64,000 bases of DNA from Voacanga thouarsii (GCA_026120185.1 JANUWF010002125.1:372001-436000); one strand, 5' to 3'; shown: positions 23,548-36,724, counted from the stretch's first letter. Translations and numbers: made by a program. Notes: generated by a model not told the origin, from the letters alone.

Positions 23548-26100
23548 ATTTCCAGTTTCAGTCCTTTTGTCCATTATTCTCAAGGACAATAAGCTTATTG
23601 GACCAAATTAGGTGGACTACAAAAGGAATCTGTATATAGTATTCATAGTAGAGGAGTACAAGTAAGTTCTAATTAGCTCCTGAAATTAGAGAAGATTACA
23701 CAGACCAGGATCATGAGGCAGAGAAAGCATAGAAGAAAATCGATGAAATGGTAAGATGCTATACGTTGGCATCTATGTCTAATATTCTTCAGCCTAAGCA
23801 CAAGGACATGCCTACTGCATTTGATTTTGATATATCATTGTACACCATGTTTGATGACAAGAGCCTACCTGCAAGGCAATAATCTCTTAGAACTTTCAAG
23901 AACACTAGGATAGCTGAAGGGGCATCGGTTAATGAGCACATGTTCAAGATAATTGCTCACTTCGAGGAGGCCGAGGTCTTAGGGGCAATGATAGATCCCA
24001 AGTGTTGGGTATCTTAGGCTCGTATCGTATATGGTATAGCAGAAAATAAAACAAGATACCCTCCTAGGACCCATCTATGTGTGAAAAACAAGACATAAAG
24101 AGAGTAAATGTAACAACTTTTACCTTTGGGTGATCGTCCGAAAAACAAAAAAATTCTTCTTTAAGTTGAGGCGCGATCCAGCAATCCTCATGATCAACCT
24201 CCACGTGAGTTGAACGTCTAACCACTATAATCACAGTGTGTGATTATCTCTAACAATAATCCACACAGAGGATACACTCAAGCACTAAAATTTCCTATGC
24301 TAGCAGAAACAATAATGCCGGCTAGGGTTCTCTTGTTTTCAGCAAAACGAGAGGGAGAGAGAAGAAGGGAAAAATCGTGTGCCCTAGGGTTGGAGTTGTT
24401 TTCGAGTGTTAGTCAGCCAGCTAGGGTTTCGTGTGTATCCCTTATATCACATGAAAAATCCTACTATAATTGAGAATTCTAATCCTATTAGAATTCCCTA
24501 ATTGTAATTGGAAACATCAAGTTCTCACAATTACAAATTAAACCAAAAATTATAACTAATTATAATTTGTCCACAACAACTTCTCTTTCTCTCAATCAAC
24601 CCCACTATGTTATCAAATAACATATTAAATATATAATCCTCTATTGTGTGTGACCTATTAGGTTTCCCAGTCAATTGGTAGTGAACATGAATTAATCCAA
24701 ACTCTTTGAGATTAATAATCCATAATTAATTAGAACTAATCCTATTAATACTAATCATGATTGGTTTATTAATTCATCAATTAATAAACCCATATTCCCA
24801 GATCATGAGCGGTATCTAGCAACACATCATGACCACCCAATAGTCAAGGAAATTAAGTCGCTTGACATGAACCCTTCAATGACAAACTTCAGTGCAATTA
24901 ACTCCTTTCACCATACAATATCTCATTTGATTTAGAATACAAAATTAGTGCCAACTCCCTCCAGAAATAATTCTGGCCCGAATACAATAGTACTTGTACC
25001 AGGAACCCACTACTTTAGATGTGTATCAATTGAAACTATTTCCAATACATAATTGCCTTGTCCAAGAACTTCTCGCGTAGTAATTCCTACAAATGGCCGT
25101 GAGATATTCGCCCCTACTATTAGGAGTGGTGAATCCTATATTGACCCTCTCAACTACTTTCGTTTACCTCACAATGTACCCAATATCCATCCCATAGGCG
25201 GCCCTCAATCGAGCTCTAGAGATTGGAATCAAAGTATAAAGCTCAGCAAACAAAGTACCTTAGAGATCTCAAGTCTAAGGATACTCTCACGTTTGCGATA
25301 TTGAGATTATATCACTGGCACTAAATAGTTATCCATGTGATTATCTCAAAGTTAGGTCATCTAATGAACTTGTTCTATTAACAAGCATCCATGTGTTAAC
25401 TTTGAGTATCTCAATACTCATGGTTATGAGAACCACCGCCTGATCAAATTAGGAAGTCTAACACATTCTAGTCTTGATACATTAAAGATATCCTGTCTCA
25501 TTAATACTATGACTATAGACTATTTAAGTACTAACACCATCCAGTGTAGTAGGAATCTCATATCATGATCTCTATCATATTTCCTTAACACAGTGTTGTA
25601 CTAGGGACTTTATTGAACAGTTATATTACTTAAAGTAAATAAAAGAAACTGTAAGATAAATAATGCCTTTTATTAAAATAAAATGTGTCATATACAATGT
25701 ATAAGTGATTGCCTCTAGGGCACAACATTAACACCAAGAGCCAAATTGACATAGTTCCTAAGATTTTCCCAGATTCGTACTCTTAGTTCAAGTTAAACTA
25801 TAATATGAACAAGTTGAGCATGTCTTTGGCTGGGTTAAAGATTAAACTTCATGATGTTGAGAAATCATGAAGTCCATGTCAAAGGTTTTAGTTATTCGTT
25901 TTTGTCCTTCTTCTAGAACGAGGGCCCAACTTAAAAATTTCTAAAGCAAAAAAGACCTAAATATTACATGGGTAAGCCCAAAGGATCCAAGCCTGGTCCA
26001 TTTAAGCCCAATACCATGCCCAAAAGCAAATGCTTCAAGTGTGGCAAGACTGGACATTTCAAGAAATATTGACCAGATTCCTTGGCCAAGTCTTCATCTG
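23548..26100 (+). pseudogene. gag: A gag (UBN2-type), decayed and split by solo LTR C2
   Basis: Capsid-type Gag of a Copia element. The frame reads LLSIILKDNKLIGPN near 23570, matching B gag, with several stops (for example after IGPN). The expected start ATG is replaced by ATT. C2 interrupts after GAMIDPK (24002), and reading resumes at 25739 with SQIDIVPK in the correct frame once one copy of the CCAAG target duplication is removed. The zinc knuckle near 26035 reads CFKCGKTGHFKKY and then a stop, so its last Cys is lost (CX2CX4HX4C expected). Not functional. Confidence 0.85.
24003..25733 (-). mobile_element. Solo LTR C2 (Copia), in A gag
   Basis: A 1731-bp LTR in minus orientation (TGTTAATGTTGTGCC to ACCCAACA). 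It is flanked by a perfect 5-bp target duplication, CCAAG (23998-24002 and 25734-25738). Removing the LTR and one duplication restores A gag in frame. No internal region is left. C1 at 1-694 is a second copy. No coding capacity is apparent. Confidence 0.95.
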
Positions 26101-27375
26101 GTATTACTCTTTATTTAGAGTATATTTTGATAATTAGATCATCATCCACTTAGATTGTTGATTTGAAGCCACTGACCATATCTGTAATTCCTTGCAGGGG
26201 TTCAGTAAGATAAGGAAACGTACTAGAGGAGAGCAACGACTTAGAGTAGGTAATAAAGCACAAGTGTCAGCCGATGTAGTGGGAGACTAAGAGCTTTTAT
26301 TTTATTGTAATCAAGGTTATTATATTTCTTTTCATTCTGGTATTTCAATCAGTAGAAGTGGAAAAATAATTTATTCTAGAAACATGTATGGCAATCTTTT
26401 CTATGTTAGTTCTCTTAGTCGTCAAATAAATAAAACTCGATTGAACCTAATAATAAGAAGAGAAAGATCATATCAAATAACTCATATTTTTAGCACTTAA
26501 GATTAGAACATATAAATTCTAATCGAATTAAGAGGTTAATCCAAAATGGGTGTTTGGATTCATTGAAATTGGAAGAATGGCCTCAGTGTAAATCTTCTCT
26601 TATGAGTAAAATGAACAAAAGATCCTTTACCTGAAAGGTGAAAAGAGCCGATAAAATATTTAAGTTAGCTCATACTGATGTTTGTGGTCCGATGTCTACA
26701 CTAGCTATACGAAAATATGAATACTTCATCACTTTCATGGATGATTGTATACGTTTTAGTTATGTTTATTTGATAAGGCACATGTCTGACTCATTTGATA
26801 AATTTAAGGAGTTTAAAGCTGGAGTGGAGCATTAAACAGGTAAACTAACTAAGAAGCTATGATCGGATTGTGGTGGAGAATATCTCCTTAGTAAATTCAA
26901 GGACTACTTTGCACGTTAAGGAATAGTATCTCAATTAATTACACTTGGGACTCCCCTGTAAAATAAAGTGGTTGAAAGAAAAAATTAAACATTGATGGAA
27001 ATGGTCAAAATTATGTTGTGTTATGAAACTCTTCCTATTTTTTTTATTTTTATTTTTTTGGCATATGCTCTAGAAACAACATCATATATTCTGAACTTAG
27101 TGCCTTCCAAATCCATACATATGATATCTTAAGAGATGCAGACTTAATGTAAGCCTTGTATGAATTATCTCAAAGTATAGGGTCGCTCAATTTATGTACT
27201 ATCTAAAGGAAGTAAGCTAGACCCAAGATCAGAATTGTGCGACTTCATAGGCTATCCAAATGGTACAAGGGGTGAATACTTTTATAATCCCTTAAAGAAA
27301 AAGGTACTTGTGAGTACCCATGTAAGATACTTGGAAAATAAACAAAGTGTATCCACTAAGGTCTCAAGTAAGGTG
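26101..27375 (+). pseudogene. pol: A pol remnant: protease, GAG-pre-integrase, integrase; RT missing
   Basis: The protease region near 26150 reads IVD followed by a 1-base deletion relative to B, so the D-S/T-G active site is lost. A GAG-pre-integrase remnant (LIQNGCLDSLKLEEWPQCK) lies near 26545. Integrase core pieces are HTDVCGPM (about 26672), FITFMDDC (about 26725), SDCGGEYL (about 26862) and NKVVERKN (about 26965), separated by stops. Post-integrase sequence (IGYPNGTRGEYFY, 27250) continues to 27375. RT and RNase H are absent altogether. Confidence 0.85.
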
Positions 27376-30300
27376 TGTTGGAATGTATGCCTAAAACAGG
27401 CAACATAATTTTGTATTATAGAAATTATGAAAATACTTAATTCATTAATATTTTTTTACATATATGTGCACATTAAGTTCTAAGTGTGTGAGTAAGTAAT
27501 CTATGTGATTGGGTTGTGCTTTCACAGTAAGGTGTAGATTATGGGTTACTTACACATAAGTGGAAAAATTATTCTTGATCAATTGATAAAGCTAGGCACC
27601 TTATCAAGGTTTAGATGATTATACTATGGTTTCTAAATAGGGAATGGTTTACCTCAAACCTGTGAGTAGTCCACTCACACCAATAATGTAAGTGTATTTG
27701 AAATACATAGAACTAGATCACACGATAATAATCTTTACTGTAATAAATAAAATTTAGTTTATCGGTGCTAGTGTGTGGGCGAGTATGTTTTGACTTGAGT
27801 ATAAGTTGGTGGTTTAGTGAGGCTGGACTTATGCACTGTGATCTATAATGGGTGAGGTCTTAACACAAGGCCAGTAACCTTGTACATTTGGTGTATGTCT
27901 CTAGATAATTAAGACAGACTTGAACAATAGACTTTCTACACTTTATTTAGTGAAGATATCACCCCATGTGCATGTCTAGGATAATCTAAATAAACTAGGG
28001 TCCTGTGAAATATGACTTAGTATGTATGCTTTTGGGTAGCTTCCGAAATAAGCTGGTTATAGTGGAAGTCATAGATTATCAGACTAGTTATCAAATGATG
28101 GTAGATGTCATTGTGGAATGTGTTAGTACATTTTCCTATCTCATTGACCAGAGTTATGTAGACGGGTTTTTTCGTCATTACACCTATAGGTAGAAGACAT
28201 CGCAATATTATTCTTGGGGTCAATATTTTCATCTGTTGATAAATAGAATATTTAAAATGATTAAATATGGCTCTTTGTTAGCAAGGGTATTTTGAACATT
28301 TTAGTAGCCAAGAATAATATGTCTTTTGGCCCCTAAATTAACTCTAGTAACCTTACTAACTTTTATTTACTATATGGGCTTGTTGGGTGAAATTAATACT
28401 AGAAAAAGTTATTCTAGGAGTCCAAAAATTATTTATTTGAGCTAGAATAATATATTGGGCCAACTTAATTAAATTTATTTATTAGTTAGTTATCTTAGGT
28501 AATTTTATATTGGGCCCAAGCGGATTAATTAAATAATATAATTTATTGGGCCAATTTAATTTTATTAGTTTGTTAATTAATTATCTTCGTTAATTTTATT
28601 TTGGGCCCAAGAAGATTAATTAATTCATAAGAGAGCTATGTAATTAGTTTTGGGCTAATTAATAAAATAAAAATAAAAAAAGAAGAAGAAGAAAAGAGGT
28701 GGAAAAAGAAAATAAAAGTTGGTTTTATGCTAATTTCTGTGTTTGATTGACCAAGTCCTTTTTGGAACAAAAGGAAAACTTAGCTTTTGGCAATTTGTGA
28801 AAAATTTTGGAAAGGCTATAATATTGTCCTTTCGTGAGCTTTATAAAACATAACTTGGTTTTCAAGGTTTTTTTTTTTTTTTTTTTTTTGGGTGAACTAA
28901 GCAAAAAAACAATAAAATTGAGAGCTCTCATTTTTTTTTTTTTTTGTGTTTTTTCCGCCAAAAATCTTTTCTTCCTGTTAATCTATTTTCTTTGCTTTGT
29001 GTTCTTTTTGAATAAGCTCTCTCAATATTCTTCAAAGAAAATTATTTTTTTCATCTATTCTACATTTACCGGTAGATAGGCTTGATGTGTTTGGATTTAG
29101 GTATGAAAATCCTAAAAAAAATAAGTACATTCCCAATCAAGTATAAATTAAAATGTTAACCCCAAATTACATATATGAGAAAGCGTACTCATCATTAACT
29201 GAGCATAAGGTTCAAACGAGTGTTGATCCTCAAGGAACAAGTATACACTAATCACCTTTCTTTCATTGTTTAACTGACTCCTTAAAGTAAAAAATAAAAA
29301 AATAAGAAAATAAAAGAAAAGAAAATAAAAATATATGCATGTCAAGTATGTAGAATTATGTAACTTAAACCATTATCTTGACATACATGATCCTAAAGTA
29401 CTTAATCTTTATCATAACTAATTATTCTCTTGGCATCATAAAGGATAATATAGATTCACTTATTTTTCCAATCCATGAATCCCTATCTTCTAGGTAACTT
29501 AACATCAGATATCCTGTGTCAACTAGTCTTACCCAAATGATGCATTAACCATAGTCATTGATTTAATTCCTATTCCTATGCATGAAATTAACTAATGAAT
29601 CCATATCCTGGTAGACATCAATTAACCTTTAATTACTTTGTCCCTACTCTTAATCCCTTTGTCCAAACAAGTTAAAAGCCCACAAATATGAAACTAATGA
29701 ATCGAGACCACTATCAACCTCTTTGTCCAAGCAAGTTAATGGAAAGATCTAACCAATTAATCTTGTAATAAGCACAAGTAATCAAATAGCAAGAATAACA
29801 ATCAATCAATCAAAAGGTCAAATAACTCTAAAAATCATGAATATCTACAATAATGTCAAATTACAATAACACAATTAATATATCATTGTTCAAGACAAAG
29901 AAAACAAAGTAAAAGAAAGCACTCATAGACAAGCCTCCTTCATCTTTCTTTGAAGACCTTCTTGCACAACCCTCCTTGAATTGAAGAATTCCTTATTTGA
30001 TTGAGTGATTTTCTATGATGATCAATGAATTCTCCTTTTCCCTTGTATTTTTCATCTATTTACAGGCTTAGAAAGTGCCTAAACTTGTAGGTACAATGTT
30101 CTTGGCCAAGTAGAAGTTGGAAGATAACTTCAGGGCATAGCTGGCGTCGCCTTGGCTGTCGGAGCCAGCACCGGCTGTGTTCTATTTTTCTAATTGTTTG
30201 TCGATTTTTCCTTGAATTTCGCATAATGTACTCCAAAATGCAACCGACGCCAATTCTAGGGCCCTAACAAGTGCCGCCTCTCCTCTGTTTTGTGACGTTT

Positions 30301-30716
30301 TTATTTCGTTTTTCCCCAAAAATCTACAATAATGAACAAAATACCTTTCCAGTGGTAAAATCTCAAATATGAAGGAATATGACTAGTTATTGAACAAAAT
30401 GTATCACAAAAAAACCTCAAATAACTAGAAAAAATATGACTAATTTAGCCCCTATCAAGGCTATAGGAGTTTTGAGAATACATTGGAAGATTGAAAGTTA
30501 GCAATTTTGGTGGGCCTGTTAGATGTAATGGAGTCGACACTTAACCCGTATTCCTACGGAACAAGTAGTCGTGACAAACTAAAGTGTTCTGTCAAATCCA
30601 AATCATTCAGTTATTCAATCTATGTGGCCTAAAAGTAAGTATTCCTAGACTTTAGCTTGAAAAAAAATTTTAAATTGCTATTTTCCACTGCGTTTTAATT
30701 TCCCGCGATCCTTTCA
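27376..30716 (+). repeat. Shared LTR between A and B (split by X3)
   Basis: It starts TGTTGGAATGTATGCC, like the B 3-prime LTR at 62471 (TGTTGGAACGTATGGCC). It runs to 29082, is interrupted by X3, and continues 30463-30716, ending CCTTTCA before a primer site. Total without X3 is about 1.96 kb. The 28860-28945 area has long T runs. It is 3-prime LTR for A and 5-prime LTR for B at once. Confidence 0.85.
29083..30457 (-). mobile_element. Solo LTR X3 (X family), in shared LTR
   Basis: A 1375-bp LTR in minus orientation (TGATAGGGGC to ACACATCA). It is flanked by a perfect 5-bp target duplication, AGGCT (29078-29082 and 30458-30462), and is colinear with the X1 3-prime LTR and X0 LTR. No coding sequence. 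Confidence 0.95.
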
Positions 30717-30718
30717 AG

Positions 30719-30730
30719 TAGTATCAAAGC
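30719..30730 (+). other. B primer-binding site, initiator-Met type
   Basis: TAGTATCAAAGC matches the usual TGGTATCAGAGC at 10 of 12 positions, 2 bp after the LTR end. Confidence 0.7.
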
Positions 30731-32337
30731 CATGGTTATAATTTGGGAGTATGCTTAGGGTTAATAACCGGAAATGTGGCTCCTTTTCTACTTAAAAAAA
30801 TAAATAATCTTTGTGATTGTATAGATCTGTCATAGTTTGTCATAACAGTAGATGTTGTGTATGTCTCGCGTGAGGAGACAAAGGCACTTGTATTTATTAT
30901 TAGTCATTTTTTGTAGAATTTGTGTATGCCTTGTTTTGTATGGCATAGGTGATTGATATTGTGTTTAAATTCATCTATGGGAATTTTTGTAACAGTGTTG
31001 GTGGCTGAACAATATCGAAACTCTAGGGAGGAAGAAAAAAAAAAAAAGAGAGAGCAAAGGCAGAATTCCATTGATTAGTTGGCCCAAGGGACTTGCCCTA
31101 GGTGGCCCAAGTCTTACCTAGGCAGCCTAGGCCACTAGGGGCTATCCCAAGTCCACCCAATCTGCTGTATCACGATTTTGTTGGGCAGATTGGTCGTGGT
31201 TCGTGGTTTTCAAGGTTCTAATGTTTTCTCTTCAATTTTCATGTAATTTTCTCTTCTTCTGTGGCCCATATCACAGGAGGTTATTTTCTTGCAACAGCTT
31301 ATTTATTGCGATAAATAATTTGCATGAAAATAGTTAGTAAATGAGCAACCGCCTTAGGAGTAAACATGATCATTTTAATTTTATTGTTATCATGTTTAAT
31401 CCATTATTTTGTCACATTGGAATTAAAGGTTAGAAATAGCATGTAAAAAGTTTATTTTTGGAGAATGGCTATTTTATTTAATTTTGTGATCAAATGCACA
31501 AAGGTTTTTTGAGAAATTAATTTTTTCTCTAGATAAAACAATTAAAGGAAAATGTTTTTAAATGGGACTAAGGAGTTTAAAATAAAATTCATTGTTTATT
31601 CTTCGAAAGGGTTTTATCCTTGGCATGGAAAATATATTGAATTTAAGTATTTTAAATTTACTCATTAAAAAAGGCTTTTAACTTAAGTAGTGAAAATAAA
31701 AAATTTAGAGTTTATTTTCTTAAAGGATTTTATCCTTAACATAGAGAATAATGGTTTAATGTTTTGGGATTACAGTAAAGTTAATAAAAACAAATTAATT
31801 TTAAGAAAATAATTTTTCCAAAAACATATTTTTCTCAAAATATTAAGTGAAAAGGGGGTTCCAACAGCCCCACGGCTTCCATCATGGATTCCAGTTAAAA
31901 GATTGTGGTTATTCTCATGTCATTTTGAGCATGACCTCCTACGGGATAGATTTTCAAGAGAATATAAAATTAACGGAGGAATTATAATTAATGCTTAGGA
32001 TATATGTTAGTGTCGGTCAGCCTATCGTTGTAGGCTAATACTAGATTATCCATAGGTGGTGAAAGTAGTAGCCATTCTATCGATGGAACAATCTCTGGAT
32101 CGTTACCTATTAAAGAAGTTAAATTTGTGACGGTTATACACTTAACTTAGAAACTTATTAACCTTCCTATGAAGTACTGTCAATATTTCTAAAAGAAATT
32201 TTTTTTTATTTTTTTTAATGGCTTTAATAGGTTACTCATATCAAGAAAATAATATGATGTTTTAAATGTGCATTTCTCATATGTTTTTCAAAATAAATAT
32301 TTTTTCTGAATGAAGTTTTTTTTTTCAATTAACAAAA
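30731..32337 (+). other. B leader (untranslated), with structured block
   Basis: About 1.6 kb with no supported gene. The flanks match the A leader; about 31020-31210 differs completely and carries its own inverted repeats. The last part is A/T-rich with a T run before the gag ATG. Confidence 0.65.
31095..31193 (+). other. Inverted-repeat block in B leader
   Basis: GCCCTAGGTGGCC (31095-31107) pairs, with one bulge, with GGCCACTAGGGGC (31130-31142). CCAATCTGC (31157-31165) pairs perfectly with GCAGATTGG (31185-31193). Position relative to the LTR end matches the A block, but the sequence does not. Confidence 0.65.
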
Positions 32338-33170
32338 ATGTCTGGTTTCACTCATTTGTCCATTATTCTCAAGAAGAATACGTTAACTGGACCTAACTAC
32401 GTGGACTGGAAAAGGAATATGCACATAGTACTCACAGCGGAAGAGTAGAAGTATGTTCTGACTGACCCCTATCCTGAAATTGCGGAAGATTCCATGGACC
32501 AAGATAATGAGACTAAGAAGGTATGGAGCAAAGCTGATGAGATGGCTAGATGCTATACGTTGGCATCCCTGTTTAATGTTCTTTAGTCTAAGCACAAGAA
32601 CAAGCCTATTGCGTATGATATCGATGTATGGTTACACACTATGTTTGCTGACAGGAGAAGGCCCGTAAGGCAGGAAGCTCTTAGAGCAATCATGAATACT
32701 AAGATGGCTGAGAGGGCTTCGGTTTGTGAGCATATAGTAAAGATGTTTGCTCATTTTGAGAAGGCCGATGACCTAGGTGCAACAATCAATTATGAGAGCT
32801 AAATTGACATGGTTCTTCAAACTTTGCCAAATTTATATTCCCAGTTCAAGTTAAATTATAACATGAACAAGTTAAGTATGGCTTTGACTGAGTTAATAAA
32901 CGAACTCCAAGTTGTTGAAAAATCATGAAGCCTGCGTCAAAGGTTTTGGTTACTCGTTTTGGTTCTTCTTCTAGAATTGGGGCCTAGCCCAAGAAGTTTA
33001 AGAAGAAGAAGGCCCAGAATAATACAGGGACCGAACCTAAGGAGTCTAAGCCCAGTTTATCCAAGCGCGACACTAAGCCCAAGGGTAAATGTTTCAACTA
33101 TAGCAAGAAGGGGCATTTCAAGAAAGATTGTTTAGACATCTTAGCCAAGTCCTCTTCAGGTATTACTCTT
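32338..33170 (+). pseudogene. gag: B gag (UBN2-type), decayed
   Basis: ATG at 32338 opens MSGFTHLSIILKKNTLTGPN; the frame then meets a TAG after LTAEE (about 32448). It remains readable through MARCYTLASLFNVL, VWLHTMFADRR, MAERASVCEHIVKMF and IDMVLQTLPNLYSQFK (about 32810). The core resembles the UBN2/Copia gag domain. The zinc knuckle near 33090 reads CFNYSKKGHFKKDC, with the second Cys changed to Tyr. At least three stops make it inactive. Confidence 0.85.
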
Positions 33171-34318
33171 TACTTCAAGTCTATATTAATGGTTGGATCA
33201 TCATCTACTTGGATAGTTGATTTCGAAGCCACGGACCATATCTATAACTCTTTGAAGGGATTCAACATGATAAGGCAACTCAGTAGTGGAGTGCATGTAT
33301 TGAGAATGGGCAATGGAGCACAAGTGCGAGATGAAGCAGTAGGAGACTTAGAACTTTTATTTGATTGTAACAAGATTTTAGTTTTAAAAGATATTTTTTA
33401 TGCTTCTAGTTTTAAACAGAATTTAATATCAGTTTCAAGATTGATTAATTAAAGATATTCTATTTCTTTCTATTATGGTATTTCAATCAATAGAGATGGA
33501 AAAAAAATTTTGTTCTGGAAACATGTATGGTAATCCTTTCTAAGTTAATTCTATTAGTCATTAAATAACTAATACTTCAAATGGAACCTAATAATAAGAA
33601 GAGAAAGGCTAGATTAAATAACTTATATTTATAGCACTTAAGATTGGGGTATATAAATCCTAATCAGATTCAGATACTAATTCAAAATAAGTCATTGGAC
33701 TCATTGAAATTGGAGGAAAAGCCTCAGTGTAAATCTTGCCTTTTTAAAAGGCAGAAAAGGCCAAGGAATTATTAGAGTTAGAGCGTACTGATGTTTGTGG
33801 TTCTATGTTTACACCTGCTAGAGGAGGTTATGAATATTTTATCACATTCACAGATGATTACATGCGTTTTGGTTTTGTTTATTTGATTAGGTGCAATTCT
33901 GACTCTTTTGATAAATCCAAGAAGTTTAGGGCTGAGGCAGAGCATCAAATAGGTAAACTAATAAAAAAAGCTAAGGTCAGATCATGGTGGAGAGTATCTT
34001 TTTCGTGAATTTAAGGACTACATAGCACATTAGGGAATAGTATCTCAAATAACTGTGTAGGACTACCAAGCAAAACAGAGTAGTTGAGAGAAGGAATAGA
34101 ATAATGATGGAAATGGTTAGAAGCATGATGGGTCATAAAACTCTTCCTATTTTCTTTAGGGGATATGCTCTGAAAACAACGGTACATATTTTAAACTTCC
34201 TGCCATCTACTTCTTGGGGATCCAAAAAGAACAAGGTGTGGATACTTTTATTATTTTCAAAAGCAAAAAGTACTTGTTAGTACTCATTCTATATACTTAG
34301 AGGATAAAGAAAGTGTGT
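33171..34318 (+). pseudogene. pol: B pol part 1: protease, GAG-pre-integrase, integrase
   Basis: Protease (33189-33452) keeps the surrounding pattern STWIVD..ATDHI, but the active-site triad reads D-F-E where D-S/T-G is expected. GAG-pre-integrase (LRLGYINPNQIQ) lies near 33640. The integrase core near 33780-34010 has RTDVCGS and FITFTDDYMRF, then frame-disrupted RSWWR where the second catalytic Asp segment should be. Post-integrase remnants continue to 34318, where G1 interrupts. The frame resumes at 60681. Confidence 0.85.
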
Positions 34319-34616
34319 TGTAACACCCCGCTACCTAGGCCCGCCAAGGCCAGAGATGTCGCCCCGTCCAAAGGACAAGGGGTCTTTATAACTAGGACAC
34401 ACAAATATAATAGCGGAAATAAAATGATACTTCAACTTAAAATTTATTACAACCCTAAATAAATAATAATAAATCCAAGAATACTCAAAACAAATCCATA
34501 ATAAAAAAAAAAAAATCATCCGCTCTCAGCTCTCCCAACATTACACAAAATAAATCCTCAGAAAATTCTTCCAAAGCAGACAATATATAGCTACTCATGC
34601 CCACAGCAGGATGGAC

Positions 34617-35407
34617 CTGAAATCATTAAAAAATGGTGGTGAGACAGAAATCTCAGTAAGTCCGTGTGTACTTTGGGTGTTTAGGGAAAACAGTTCGTGG
34701 ATGCAAAGTGTGAAACCTTTATAAGAAAAATACTGGCAAGTAATAACATTAGTCAAAAGCAAGAGTGGCATTTTAGCTTTTCCAGCCGTACATAGGTAAT
34801 AAAATCAACCACTCGAAAGAAAGGGATATGGGTTACTACACGTTGGGCCCCATAACCGGTCAGAATGCCGACACTTTGTGCAGACTGACAAAAGTAGATG
34901 ATCGGCCTACTAGGCAAGATACTCCTCCTTCTCTATACCCAAACAACAACCGGGTGTCCATTCCGGCAAACCACAGTCACTTGACTAAAAACAAACTGCT
35001 AGTTCGGACTGGCACGACTCACTGGACTGACATCTTATCCGGGAAGGACTCACCCCTCAGAGGTGGCCACCTACTGAGAGACTTACCCTAACCCTTCAAA
35101 GACTAGTCCTAGTAGTCCACCCTTATTGAGTACTCAACGACGTTTCCCACTTGGGATAAAATGAACAAAACACTATTCCACATGAAAATGGCAATTTATG
35201 CGTTTTCCAAAGTTTTTAACAAAATTAGTTTTAGAAAGAGTTTGAGTTTGAGTAAATCTGCTCATTGGCTTTTAAATAATTCAAATGTTTGAAATAAGAA
35301 ATGATTTAACCCTCAATTGCCTTTACATAAATGAGTGTCCATGCACTCTACACTTGGCTTGCTATAATAAACATTTTGCTTCAAACAGGTTTTGTGCATG
35401 AGCTTAC
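34617..35407 (-). other. Candidate spliceosomal intron in G1 left LTR
   Basis: Minus-strand donor AATCAG|GTAAGCTCATGC at 35407 and acceptor TGATTTCAG|GTCCATCC at 34617; 791 bp. The right LTR has the same acceptor (44474-44484) but its donor context reads CAT|GTAAGC at about 45266. Confidence 0.6.
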
Positions 35408-36724
35408 CTGATTCTTGCTCACAATAACAAGGTCTCCAACGGCAGACCTAACCCCACATGGGCAAATACAAATTACAATCAATTTCAAGCCACAAACTAC
35501 TTCCTTAATTTTAAATCGACTCAACTTACTACCACCATGATCCTAGTGTCCCAAGCTTTAAGGTTAAACAATAAGTAAATAGGTTTAAGAGTTGAGCCTA
35601 GCACAATTATTTAAAATAATTAATGGTTTGGGAAATAAATTTAATAAGTTGAAAGCTTAAATCTTGTTAGGGAAAATTTAAAGTTTATTTGATCAAGAGT
35701 TCTAGGTAGTATTAAATAAAATATTGATTTATTAATAATTTAGTTGTTAGAAAATAATTGGTAGCTAAAATTAGTTGAAAATAAATTTAATGAATCTCAC
35801 ATGAACAATATTAAATAAATTCTTAAGGAGTTTTGATTAGAAGATAATAGTTAAATTTTTAGTAATATATATTCTACTAATTGTAATTATTTTCATAAAG
35901 GCTTTAATTGATCTCATTATATTAAGTAATATATACATAAATATATATATATAATTTTATTTTTCTAGCAAAAATCATTATTTGTTTGACTAAAATATCC
36001 TTTATATATATGACAACTAGATCCTTTATATATATAAAACAAATCTACCCTTCCTAGGGTTTTTTTTTTCTTTCGAAAATACTAAGAGAAATTATTTTAT
36101 TGAATATTTTATTCATGAAATAAAAATTTGTTTGGGGACAACTAGATCATGGTCAAATTCCTATGGCTAACCACAATCAATACATACACAATCCTTTAAT
36201 TCATCAAATCATCCAAATCATGCATACAAGAATAGATCTCAATTTATCAACACATGATCTAACCCCTACTAGCATAAACATGATTATGGCTTCAATATTA
36301 ATCCATCATGAATATAAACATTATTCACCAAAGGTGACATAATCTCTAGCATACTTCATCACATATACTACTTATGACATGCATCGACCTCAAATCATCA
36401 TATAATCATCCCAGACATTCCTTCCTTGCATAAATCCCATATCCTTCACAATCATACATATATTCATACTCCAATCTCAACAATATATATATATATATAT
36501 ATATACTCAAATCCTATCACCATCCACCTATTATCATTTTCACCCTAGAGATATAATTCTAGAGTTTAAAAGAAGGATTGATGGTACTTACTTGATTGAT
36601 GAATGCCTCGAAGGAGTTTAGAGTAGATCTCAACTCCTAGATGTCTAACTTTGTCCAAAGGAGATGGCGAGAGCATGATTATGGAGAAGAAGTCATCCGG
36701 GAAAGGGAGAGGAGTTTCGGCCGT

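Larger units (their letters stand above)
21572..27375 (+). mobile_element. A: Copia element lacking RT/RNase H, nested solo LTR inside
   Basis: Order: 5-prime LTR remnant (21572 to about 21750), long leader, gag (23548 to about 26100, split by solo LTR C2), protease remnant, GAG-pre-integrase, integrase, then directly the next LTR at 27376. It is colinear with B up to the post-integrase linker (STKVSSKV near 27350). There the RT, RNase H and polypurine tract are absent, so A carries a deletion ending at the LTR start. The left LTR remnant begins where X1 ends, and the rest of that LTR is missing. Confidence 0.85.
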
